Below the pieces are notes generated by a model. The model did not search any database. It was not told where the DNA came from and saw nothing but the letters and a program-made list of their open reading frames with translations. Shown in pieces: positions 17,004 through 24,250 of a DNA stretch of 41,167 nucleotides. A program made the position numbers and the translations under genes. Numbering within the stretch: the first letter of the stretch is position 1; the number at the start of each line of letters is the position of its first letter. The DNA is from Candidatus Poseidonia sp. (GTDB lineage Archaea > Thermoplasmatota > Poseidoniia > Poseidoniales > Poseidoniaceae): assembly GCA_030828165.1 (NCBI GenBank), contig JAURDA010000013.1, forward strand, positions 1-41,167. The letters run 5' to 3'.

Positions 17004-19169
17004 TCAGAGGTTGCGTCGAGAACGCGCAGCCAATGCGGCTCCCAGACCAACGAACAACAGGAGGGTGGTCCAAAAGGTGAGGCTGGTCGCAAGACGTTCT
17101 CCGTTACCCTCGGTGGTTGTTTCGATGCTCGTGTTTTCATTCTCCGTGTTGTTGGTCTCGAGGTTGGTCTCCTCCGTCCCGTGGGGCGTATCGTCGCAAG
17201 CGTTGGGGGTGCCGTCTTGGTCATCATCGACGGTGTCGTCCTCATCGGGGCACGTATCGTTCTCATCGGGAACCCCGTCGTTGTCGCTATCGATGCGGTC
17301 ATCGCATCCATCGGGGACACCATCGTTGTCAACGTCGACCTTGTCGTCTTCCCCGTTGCATTGGTCCCGGTCGTCTTCAACGCCGTCGTTATCGCTGTCA
17401 ACCAATTCATCGCACGGCTCAGGAACGCCGTCAGCGTCGGCGTCAACCGTGTCGTCGTGCCCTTGGCAAGCATCTTCCTCGTCGGAGACGCCGTCGTTGT
17501 CGCTGTCAACAAAGGGATCACAGGCATCCGGAAGGTCGTCCTGATCAACATCAACGGTATCGTCGCCCAACGGGCATCGGTCGTAGGGGTCGCTGACCCC
17601 GTCGACGTCAGTGTCGTCAACGCAACCGTCGCCGTTTCGGTCCCAACCCCAAGCCTCCTCAGCGGGACAAAGGTCCTGCCAGTTTTCCACATACGTCAGA
17701 GGGGTGAGTGTTTGGTTGGCGAGGGCAGGGTCGGTGGGTGAGATATGGTGTGCCTTGAACACAGCGTTGGCGGTTGTGCCCGCACGTTGCCCTGCGGGTA
17801 CAGGTTCGCTTTGGTTATACGAGCCGTCGGGCCCGACGGGATTGATGTAGGTCCAAACAACTTCACCGTTTGAATCAACTTCGAACAGGGTGCCCTTGGT
17901 GCCGTGCGTCACCACCATGTTGCCGTTCGGCAGCATATCAACTCCAGAAATGGAGCCGGAATACATGGCTTCACCGAGATTCCATGACCAGTTGGGTGCG
18001 TTGGGGCCGTAGGTTCCGTTGCTTTGGAGCGTGTAATTTCCGGCTTCGTTGGTTTGGGGGGACAAGATTTCGACCGAAGAATACGATGGATATCGGCCGT
18101 TTCCGTTGTTGAACAAAGAAAGGGAGCCTGCATAGGGGTGACCTTCTGGAATCCAATTGACATCGTGCTGTCCGAAGAGTTGTTGGTCGGAAGAAAGGCC
18201 CTGATGGTAGACTTGGGGATTGCCCCAACGGTAGAGGAGATCGCCGCCTTTCCCTGAATTTCCGCCGGTGCTCCCAGCCGCTTCCTCCGTGGTCGTGCTG
18301 TGGTCGATGATGTAAATCTCGTGCATGCTGCGGCACGAGATGGCGATTTGGTCGAGTACGGGGTTGTAATCAATCCCGTTGCAATGCATCCAGTCGGCGC
18401 GACCAGCAGCGTTTCCCGAGCCGCCGGCATAATTGATGTTGATGCGTTCGGGATGGTCGGCGACCACCCCGTAATTGTCTTTGCTGGGGTCGTAGTCTTG
18501 GATGAGGTGATCCCAAGCATGCCATCTCCAGACGATGTTGGCGCTGTCGTTGCCAACCGGCTCAACCTCGATGATGTGGTCGGGCCAAATGTTGTTTTGG
18601 CCCCCGGGTGAATCGCTTGCAATTTCGGGGTTTCTGCCCGCTTGGAGAGCCTCGGCTTCGGTCCGTTCTTCCCATGCGATCATCAGGATGTTCCCGTTTG
18701 GCATCGGTTCAACATCATGGTGAGTGATGAAGTTCTCGGAGGAGTATTCCCATGACCACTCAAGCTCGCCGTCCCACGAGATTCGTTCGAGTTTGCCCCC
18801 AGTGCCCCCTCCGGAAAAATTCCCGACTGCAGAGGCGGCGATGTTGGCCGTTCTCAGCAAATCACCGTCGGGGAGCAAATACGCCGAGAGGGCAGGGCGG
18901 TGTTCTCCTGGCGAGGCCCAAGTATGCACGAGGCGACCTTCGTGGTCGATGAGGTAGGTCGTGTTCGAGGGAATGGGGGAAAACAGCGTGTATCCTTCAC
19001 TCGCTCCGTCGTTGCAGAACACCACGCCGACCGTCCAGTTGCTTCGGTCAGCGTTGCAGACAGGGGTCGGGTTGACGGGCGGTTCGGTCTGGGCAACTGC
19101 GGGGAGGGAGGCGAAGACAAACAGGAAGACGATGGAAAGGGCAGGGAGCCGCCTTGACCGGCATCTCAT
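17004..19169 (-). CDS. Secreted arylsulfotransferase-like protein with TSP3 repeats and membrane anchor
   Basis: Of 721 residues, 1-26 are a signal peptide (MRCRSRRLPALSIVFLFVFA, then PAVAQ). The next ~470 follow the ASST (arylsulfate sulfotransferase) beta-propeller family. Typical pieces are LIDHEGRLVHTW, HHDVEPMPNGNILM, DWMHCNGIDYNP followed by ISCRSMHEIYIIDH, and QHDVNWIPEGHPYAG. Then come Asp-rich TSP3-like units with DSDNDGV, a Thr/Asn/Glu-rich linker, one helix near the end (FWTTLLLFVGLGAALAA) and RSRRNL. The propeller would face outside. Whether it transfers sulfate or only binds is uncertain. It overlaps the upstream COG1325 gene by ATGA. Confidence 0.85.
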   Translation of the reverse strand: MRCRSRRLPALSIVFLFVFASLPAVAQTEPPVNPTPVCNADRSNWTVGVVFCNDGASEGYTLFSPIPSNTTYLIDHEGRLVHTWASPGEHRPALSAYLLPDGDLLRTANIAASAVGNFSGGGTGGKLERISWDGELEWSWEYSSENFITHHDVEPMPNGNILMIAWEERTEAEALQAGRNPEIASDSPGGQNNIWPDHIIEVEPVGNDSANIVWRWHAWDHLIQDYDPSKDNYGVVADHPERININYAGGSGNAAGRADWMHCNGIDYNPVLDQIAISCRSMHEIYIIDHSTTTEEAAGSTGGNSGKGGDLLYRWGNPQVYHQGLSSDQQLFGQHDVNWIPEGHPYAGSLSLFNNGNGRYPSYSSVEILSPQTNEAGNYTLQSNGTYGPNAPNWSWNLGEAMYSGSISGVDMLPNGNMVVTHGTKGTLFEVDSNGEVVWTYINPVGPDGSYNQSEPVPAGQRAGTTANAVFKAHHISPTDPALANQTLTPLTYVENWQDLCPAEEAWGWDRNGDGCVDDTDVDGVSDPYDRCPLGDDTVDVDQDDLPDACDPFVDSDNDGVSDEEDACQGHDDTVDADADGVPEPCDELVDSDNDGVEDDRDQCNGEDDKVDVDNDGVPDGCDDRIDSDNDGVPDENDTCPDEDDTVDDDQDGTPNACDDTPHGTEETNLETNNTENENTSIETTTEGNGERLATSLTFWTTLLLFVGLGAALAARSRRNL
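17195..17600 (-). repeat. In-frame TSP3-like Asp repeats of the ASST-like protein
   Basis: Alternating units of the form DSDNDGVxDxxDxC and DxVDxDxDGxPxxCD repeat four to five times. Each carries a calcium-loop pattern and one Cys. They resemble, but are not identical in unit length to, the repeats of the protein ending at 3437, so the two surface proteins share a calcium-dependent spacer type. Confidence 0.8.
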
Positions 19170-19624
19170 TCGACCACCTTCTCAAAGCGTTGGGCTCGTT
19201 CAATCGCACCGTCGATTGCCAAAAGGAGTTGCTCTTCGGGAGATTGTCCCGGATACACTTCGACTTTGATTTCGCCCTTGACCTGCCCGGTTCCCGGCCG
19301 GTCAGCTACTCGGACTTCGCCGTTCAGCAAGGCATGCAAATCCAACCGGAAATGCAGCACGTGAGCCTCGTCGTACCGATCGTGATACGTTGCTCGGAGG
19401 GTTGAGAGGCCCTGATTTCCCAACCGAGCCAACGAATCCATCGCTGACCGCTTTTTGGAGGTGGTCGCCTCTAAAAGTACCATTTCGGGCCCGTGATAGG
19501 AGTCGCTACGGTCGAAGGTGACGGCTTCTTCGTCACCGATGAGCCAAGCGATGGCATCCGCGACTGCATCGATGTTGCTCAGAGCGGTGCAGGTTGTCCG
19601 CCACGTAATTCGATGGAGGCCCAC
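19166..19624 (-). CDS. COG1325-type RNA-binding protein (predicted exosome-associated)
   Basis: A 152-residue protein matching, from memory, the archaeal RNA_binding family (COG1325). Supporting features are RITWRTTCTALSNIDAVADA, then FDRSDSYHGPEMVLLEATTSKK and LRATYHDRYDEAHVLHFRLD. Members are linked to exosome or ribosomal RNA metabolism by gene neighbourhood. No ATG stands near the conserved start, so I take GTG 19624; TTG 19651 is possible. A longer ATG frame from 19798 would overlap the S3Ae gene. The neighbour S3Ae is divergent, which fits a translation-related role. Confidence 0.7.
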   Translation of the reverse strand: MGLHRITWRTTCTALSNIDAVADAIAWLIGDEEAVTFDRSDSYHGPEMVLLEATTSKKRSAMDSLARLGNQGLSTLRATYHDRYDEAHVLHFRLDLHALLNGEVRVADRPGTGQVKGEIKVEVYPGQSPEEQLLLAIDGAIERAQRFEKVVE

Positions 19625-19700
19625 GAGGCCGTTGAAGCGGCTCGTCCTCAAGAGGTTGCCGAATCGTCGTTCCTCTGAGCTGCAGACCGTATGAGGCTCC

Positions 19701-19709
19701 TTCAAATAG
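19701..19709 (+). promoter_or_regulatory. Probable TATA box of the S3Ae gene
   Basis: TTCAAATAG is the most AT-rich element of the 146-nt divergent gap. A start site ~26 nt downstream would be near 19731, giving a ~40-nt leader beginning at the hairpin at 19733. Confidence 0.4.
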
Positions 19710-19732
19710 GGGATGTCTGTCGCAAAGTTGCA

Positions 19733-19750
19733 TGTGGGGTAGCCCCCGCA
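19733..19750 (+). other. Leader stem-loop of the S3Ae gene
   Basis: TGTGGGG pairs with CCCCGCA (one G-T wobble) around a TAGC tetraloop. It ends 20 nt before the ATG, and a GAGGGA ribosome site at 19760-19765 follows. It may be a binding site for feedback control by the ribosomal protein (inference). Confidence 0.45.
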
Positions 19751-19770
19751 AGACACACTGAGGGACAGAC

Positions 19771-20751
19771 ATGGCGAAGAAAGTGAGTGCAAAGGCACGC
19801 GCAGCAGCGCGTAAACAACGTGACAAGTGGAAGATGAAGCGATGGTTCACCATTCGTGCACCTCGCCATCCACACAATTTCAAGCGAATTGGCGAAACCC
19901 TCGGTGAGTCTGAAGAACACATCATCGGCCGCGTCTACGAAATGACGCAGCAAGAATTTGACGGGAACTTCTCAAAAATGCAGGTTGTTCTCCGTTTCAG
20001 GGTCTCCGAGTGCGTTGGTCAAGACGCTCTCACGACCTTCATCGGTCATTACCACCAAGCCGACCACATTCGTCGACAGGTGCGCCGCTACCGTGGCAAA
20101 GTGGACGATGTGGTCGATGTCGTGACCACCGACGGGTACCTGATTCGCATGAAACCGCTGATCATCACTCAACAGCGCGTGCAAACCTCGGTCAAGCAGG
20201 ACATGCGCACCCGGACCCGAGAAATCATCATCGGGCAGGCATCAAAGAGCACCTACGCCGACGTACAGAACGCACTGTTGGACGGCTCGCTTGAAGAAGC
20301 CATCGAGAAGGGCGTCAAGTCCATCTATCCCGTGCGCTCGGTCGTCGTCAGGAAGAGCCAACTCTTGCAGGAAGGGGCTGTCGCCTCTTTCGGTCCTACG
20401 CTGGACGAAATTCATGCCAATGAACAACGGGCCGCTGCCGAACTCAAGGCCAAGAAAGCAGCCGCTCTTGCTGAAGCCATGGCGGAAGAGGAAGCCGAAC
20501 AATCGGCTGCTGGTGAGGAAGTTGGCGAAGCAGACGACGTCGAGGAAGAAGCGGTCGAAGAACCGGCCGTTGAAGCCGAACAGGAAGTAGCCGAGGAAGA
20601 GGTTGTTGAAGCACCCGCCGAGGCTGAGGTAACCGAAGAGGCAGCCGACTACGATTCCATGACGGTCACTGAATTGAAGGAATTGCTGAAAGCTGCCGGC
20701 AAACCCGTTTCCGGCAAGAAAGCGGACCTCATCGCCCGGTTGAACGAATGA
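19771..20751 (+). CDS. rps3ae: 30S ribosomal protein S3Ae (eS1) with C-terminal SAP domain
   Basis: Residues ~1-210 are a complete eS1 protein, from the basic MAKKVSAKARAAARKQRDKW start through KRIGETLGES, RRQVRRYRGKVDDVV and KSIYPVRSVVVRKSQ. eS1 is a small-subunit protein near the mRNA exit. Here it continues with an ~85-residue Ala/Glu-rich acidic linker and ends in MTVTELKELLKAAGKPVSGK followed by ADLIARL. That is the helix-turn-helix pattern of a SAP domain, a DNA/RNA-binding module. At 326 residues it is ~110 longer than ordinary archaeal S3Ae. A GAGGGA ribosome site lies 5 nt upstream of the ATG. Confidence 0.93.
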   Translation: MAKKVSAKARAAARKQRDKWKMKRWFTIRAPRHPHNFKRIGETLGESEEHIIGRVYEMTQQEFDGNFSKMQVVLRFRVSECVGQDALTTFIGHYHQADHIRRQVRRYRGKVDDVVDVVTTDGYLIRMKPLIITQQRVQTSVKQDMRTRTREIIIGQASKSTYADVQNALLDGSLEEAIEKGVKSIYPVRSVVVRKSQLLQEGAVASFGPTLDEIHANEQRAAAELKAKKAAALAEAMAEEEAEQSAAGEEVGEADDVEEEAVEEPAVEAEQEVAEEEVVEAPAEAEVTEEAADYDSMTVTELKELLKAAGKPVSGKKADLIARLNE

Positions 20752-20818
20752 AACCAACCATCGTTGTTCGGCGTTTTTCGCCGCAGGTTTGACATGGTCG
20801 CGGCCAGCATCGCTACGC

Positions 20819-21598
20819 ATGCGACTCGGTGTCATCGGCGGGACGGGCTTGGTGGACATGAGCCTCAAGGATCGTCTGGGCAAGGATTTCCAATTGAATC
20901 GCGAGGACCGTCTTACGGCCGAAACAATGTACGGGCCTGTTCCACTTCGTTGTTTTTCAATCGAGTCAAACGGTCAATCCCACGAATTGGTTTTCTTGCA
21001 ACGCCATCATCGCAACGGAGGTCACGGTTGCCCGCCTCACGCCATCAACCATCGGGCGAACATCAAGGCCATGCAGGAGGCAAACGTGGACGCGCTGCTC
21101 TCGGTGTGTTCCGTGGGGGCCATCGCCTCCGATTTCCCTCCCGGAAAAATCGCTCTCGCAGGCCAATACATCGACTTCACGGGCATCTCAACAACGTTTC
21201 ACGACGAAGAGGCTCGTTTCACTTCGGTGACGCTCCCGTTTGATGAAGCGTTGAATGCCTCCATTGAAACCATCCTCGCCGAGGCGCAAGGTTTCGGCGA
21301 TGAGGAGCGCCTCCGTTACACCTACTGGCTTACCCAAGGCCCTCAATTCGAAACCGTCGCTGAAGTCGATGCCATCGAGCGACTCGGCGGAGACATGGTT
21401 GGGATGACCATGCCCCGGGAGGCCAAGTTGGCGAGGGAAGTTGGTCTTCCTTACGCAGCGCTCTGCATTTCGTCAAATTGGGCCGCAGGTCGAGAGCCCG
21501 GTGACGCAGCGAAAGACCTCGACCATCACGAGGTCTCTGCTCAAGCCAACGAGCGTCTTCACCCGGTGTGGGCTTGCATTCTTGGCTTGTTGGTCTAA
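20819..21598 (+). CDS. MTAP/MTIP-family purine nucleoside phosphorylase
   Basis: A 259-residue enzyme of the family that cleaves 5'-methylthio- or ordinary purine nucleosides with phosphate. Family pieces are MRLGVIGGTGL, PPHAINHRANIKAM, SVCSVGAI, TQGPQFETVAEV and GMTMPREAKLARE. The base-contact region reads SSNWAAG; MTAP enzymes have an Asp there (TDYD), while an Asn with a following AAG recalls S-methyl-5'-thioinosine phosphorylase of Pseudomonas. A 6-oxopurine preference is therefore likely (inference). ATG 20819 is chosen because the family begins at the phosphate-loop strand; an earlier in-frame start at 20789 adds ten residues without similarity. Confidence 0.88.
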   Translation: MRLGVIGGTGLVDMSLKDRLGKDFQLNREDRLTAETMYGPVPLRCFSIESNGQSHELVFLQRHHRNGGHGCPPHAINHRANIKAMQEANVDALLSVCSVGAIASDFPPGKIALAGQYIDFTGISTTFHDEEARFTSVTLPFDEALNASIETILAEAQGFGDEERLRYTYWLTQGPQFETVAEVDAIERLGGDMVGMTMPREAKLAREVGLPYAALCISSNWAAGREPGDAAKDLDHHEVSAQANERLHPVWACILGLLV

Positions 21599-21634
21599 GC
21601 CAAACCTCATGTGCTCCTCGGTTGCATTCGCAAC

Positions 21635-22003
21635 ATGGAAGGCCGAAGTGTTGAGCAGTGGATGGCCCATGAGGCGCATGATGAATGGGAATTGATGATG
21701 AAAAAGGTCGCCGCCTTTCATGCCAAACACGACTTTGCGGGCCAAAACGGTCATGACATGGGATACCGAATCGCCTTAACGGTCGAGGAACTTGGAGAAC
21801 TTGCTGCAGCGGTGACCAAAGGAAAACCGTTGGAGGAGTGCGCAGAGGAAATGGCGGACATCCTCATTCTCTTGATGGGCCACAGTCTTGCGATGGAAGT
21901 CGATCTCAAAGCAGCGTTTGAAAAGAAATACGCCCGAATCATGCAAAGGGAAGCCCTTCAGGGCCGCCTCGGCATTCGCGTCACCGAATATCGACCTGAA
22001 TAG
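21635..22003 (+). CDS. MazG-like nucleotide pyrophosphohydrolase
   Basis: This 122-residue all-alpha protein has the metal-binding pattern of MazG/dCTPase-type NTP pyrophosphatases: EELGE, then ~20 residues later EEMADILILL, with KKYARIMQR after it. These enzymes hydrolyse (d)NTPs to NMP plus PPi, often cleansing dCTP/dUTP or damaged nucleotides. The start is ATG 21635, 36 nt after the phosphorylase stop; a GTG at 21611 is possible. The stop abuts the stop of the convergent folA gene, placing it beside the thymidylate genes, where it could supply dUMP (inference). Confidence 0.82.
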   Translation: MEGRSVEQWMAHEAHDEWELMMKKVAAFHAKHDFAGQNGHDMGYRIALTVEELGELAAAVTKGKPLEECAEEMADILILLMGHSLAMEVDLKAAFEKKYARIMQREALQGRLGIRVTEYRPE

Positions 22004-22474
22004 TCAGACGATCCAGTGTTGAAAGGTCATGGCGTGGTCGTCGTTTGGGCCTGCAGCGACCGTGCGTTCGGTGAGCAGATGGAAACCGAGGTGTGTAAAC
22101 TCGGGGGCAAAAGTATCGGCACCCTCAACTCGAGTATGGACAACGGTTCGGAACAATTCTTTGGTGTGTTCCAAAAAGAGGGCGTAAATTTCACCTCCAC
22201 CGATGATGACCACTTCTTCGCTTTGGGCTAGTTCAAGCACCTGCTCGAAGCCCATGCGTTCCGTTTCTGAAAAGCCGTCGTCCCTCGTCATCACGATGTT
22301 CCGGCGGTTCGGTAGGGGGCGGCCAATGCTCTGCCAGGTTTTCCGACCCATCACGACGGTTTTGTTGAGGGTGGTTTGTTTGAAGAACTGAAGGTCGCTT
22401 GATTGTCGCCAAGGAAGGGTTCCGTCTATGCCAATGGCCCCTACTTCATCGCATGCAAAAATCATTGACAACAT
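22004..22474 (-). CDS. folA: Dihydrofolate reductase
   Basis: This 156-residue NADPH-dependent enzyme regenerates tetrahydrofolate after thymidylate synthesis. Visible are the Met20-loop region IGIDGTLPWRQSSDL with Asp27 as the catalytic acid (same number as E. coli), MGRKTWQSIGRPLPNR and VIIGGGEIYALF. It follows thyA by 9 nt on the same strand, forming a thyA-folA operon as in many bacteria. Many archaea lack folate-type DHFR, so a bacterial-type origin is likely. Confidence 0.96.
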   Translation of the reverse strand: MLSMIFACDEVGAIGIDGTLPWRQSSDLQFFKQTTLNKTVVMGRKTWQSIGRPLPNRRNIVMTRDDGFSETERMGFEQVLELAQSEEVVIIGGGEIYALFLEHTKELFRTVVHTRVEGADTFAPEFTHLGFHLLTERTVAAGPNDDHAMTFQHWIV

Positions 22475-22483
22475 GAGATTCCC

Positions 22484-23278
22484 TCAAACCGAAATGGGCG
22501 CTTTGATGTGAGGGTGGTGCTCGTAACCAACAACCTCGATGTCTTCGTGGGTGAACGCATCGATGTCCCGGATGTCTGGATTTAATCGTAAAGTGGGCAG
22601 CGGTAGAGGGTCTCTGGTGATTTGCAAGGCGGCTTGTTCAAGGTGGTTGTTGTACAGGTGGGCATCTCCCAACGTGTGGACGAACGTCCCTGCCTCAAGG
22701 TCACAAACTTGCGCCATCATGTGGGTCAACAAGGCATAGGAAGCGATGTTAAACGGTACGCCAAGGAAGACATCGGCGCTACGCTGGTAAAGTTGGCAGT
22801 TCAGCTTCCCTTCGGCCACGTGAAATTGGAAGAAGGCGTGACACGGCATCAACGCCATGTCCTCCAATTCTCCAACATTCCAAGCAGATACGATGATTCG
22901 ACGGCTGTTTGGATTGGTTTTGATCGCCTCAATGGCCTGCTGAATTTGGTCAATGACTCGCCCGTCTTTGGCTTCCCACCGCCGCCATTGTTTGCCGTAG
23001 ACCGGACCCAAATTGCCCTGTTCGTCCGCCCATTCGTTCCAAATACGCACGCTGTGCTCTTGCAGATACCTCACGTTGGTGTCCCCCTTGAGGAACCAGA
23101 GCAATTCGTGAACGATGGACGGGAGATGCAGTTTTTTGGTGGTCACCATCGGGAAACCCTCGGCGAGGTCAAAACGCATTTGGTAACCGAAGACCGATTT
23201 TGTGCCGGTTCCGGTCCGGTCACCTTTGACAACCCCTTCCTTCAGGATGTGGCGCATGAGGTCAAGATAGGTCTCCAT
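22484..23278 (-). CDS. thyA: Thymidylate synthase (ThyA type)
   Basis: At exactly 264 residues it equals E. coli ThyA in length. It converts dUMP to dTMP using methylenetetrahydrofolate. The catalytic Cys146 sits in [24 protein letters not shown] (phosphate binding), [30 protein letters not shown] and the final APISV are all present. AGGTGA lies 6 nt before the ATG. It forms an operon with folA, and the flavin-dependent ThyX route common in other archaea is not needed. Confidence 0.97.
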   Translation of the reverse strand: METYLDLMRHILKEGVVKGDRTGTGTKSVFGYQMRFDLAEGFPMVTTKKLHLPSIVHELLWFLKGDTNVRYLQEHSVRIWNEWADEQGNLGPVYGKQWRRWEAKDGRVIDQIQQAIEAIKTNPNSRRIIVSAWNVGELEDMALMPCHAFFQFHVAEGKLNCQLYQRSADVFLGVPFNIASYALLTHMMAQVCDLEAGTFVHTLGDAHLYNNHLEQAALQITRDPLPLPTLRLNPDIRDIDAFTHEDIEVVGYEHHPHIKAPISV

Positions 23279-23340
23279 TCAGTCACCTGTTTATGGGCGA
23301 TGAAGGAAGCACTTAGGCCTTCTTCACGAACCGGCCGCCC

Positions 23341-24126
23341 TCAAGGCGCTCCAAGCGAGTGGAGGCTTCCCATAAGTTGGTCCGTAAACATGCGGAACAA
23401 CGAGGCCAATTCCGACCGAATCTCGTGGGTGTCTTTTTCAGATAAGGTCTCCAAATCTTTGGCGTTCAAGCCACCGCCGTCGGCGTGGCCCAACCATGTC
23501 AACCAGGTGATGCCCGCACCGGCGTTGACGTAAAAGCGGCGCCAAAGTCGAGGCCATTTGTGGTGTTGAGGTTGCATGACGTTGCGGGTGCCGGCGAGGG
23601 CAATCGGCACCACCACCGCTTCAGGATGAGCGGCAGCGAGGCGTGCAACACCTGTTTTGCCCGGTAACAGAAAGGGGGGCTCGTTTCGCTTTGAACGAGT
23701 CCCCTCAGGGAAGATTCCGAGCGCTTTTCCTTCGAGGAGAATGTTGGCCGCACTCGCAAGGGCTTCGTTTCCCCCCTGTTCGCGTTGCGTTTCGATTTGT
23801 CCGGTCGCCCGCATGACAAATCGTGTCATGGGGTTGCGGAAATGACCGTCCTTTGCGAGGTAGTGGGTGGTTCGCCGTGCGGCTGCAATCACCACGATGG
23901 GGTCAACGTGCGAAAGATGGTTGGCCGCGAGGATGGTGGCTCCGCTGCGTGGAATGTTGTGGGCGCCATTGATCTTCCAACGCAGGAGCGGTCGGAGAAG
24001 CGGTGAGAGAAACATTCGCAGGCCAGTATACACCGGTGTTGAGGGAAGGGGTTCATCGTTGGGTGTGATGTTCCAGTGGGGTCGCAGTTTTTTCCAAGCA
24101 GCGGCGAGGGATGTCTCTTCGACCAT
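23341..24126 (-). CDS. plsC: PlsC-type lysophospholipid acyltransferase
   Basis: A 261-residue protein with the acyltransferase signatures NHLSHVD (NHxxxxD catalytic dyad) and FPEGTRSK, a hydrophobic strand before the first motif and VVVPIALAGT after the second. The reaction in bacteria is acylation of 1-acyl-glycerol-3-phosphate to phosphatidate. Archaea normally make ether lipids, so the presence of this gene is notable; acyltransferases have been reported in Marine Group II genomes. Its ATG shares a CATG with an ATG of the divergent frame, but that gene probably starts at 24251. It is 62 nt upstream of thyA. Confidence 0.88.
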   Translation of the reverse strand: MVEETSLAAAWKKLRPHWNITPNDEPLPSTPVYTGLRMFLSPLLRPLLRWKINGAHNIPRSGATILAANHLSHVDPIVVIAAARRTTHYLAKDGHFRNPMTRFVMRATGQIETQREQGGNEALASAANILLEGKALGIFPEGTRSKRNEPPFLLPGKTGVARLAAAHPEAVVVPIALAGTRNVMQPQHHKWPRLWRRFYVNAGAGITWLTWLGHADGGGLNAKDLETLSEKDTHEIRSELASLFRMFTDQLMGSLHSLGAP

Positions 24127-24250
24127 GCTGGCCTACTCTGAAGAAGAGGTTTTGATGTTTTTTCACAGGATTCGCTTCAAAGGCGCATTTCCGACGCTCG
24201 CTCTTGGGGCGGAGGACAAGCGTCAAAGGGCGGTGGTGAGAGCGCTGCTC

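Noticed and set aside
22622-23533. 303-codon plus-strand frame opposite thyA
   Set aside because: ThyA is certain at full length, and the antisense frame crosses the thyA-plsC junction without any motif.
23867-24250. Longer N-terminus for the secreted protein ending at 25546
   Set aside because: The added residues lie opposite plsC or in its upstream gap and would bury the signal peptide; ATG 24251 places it at the start.
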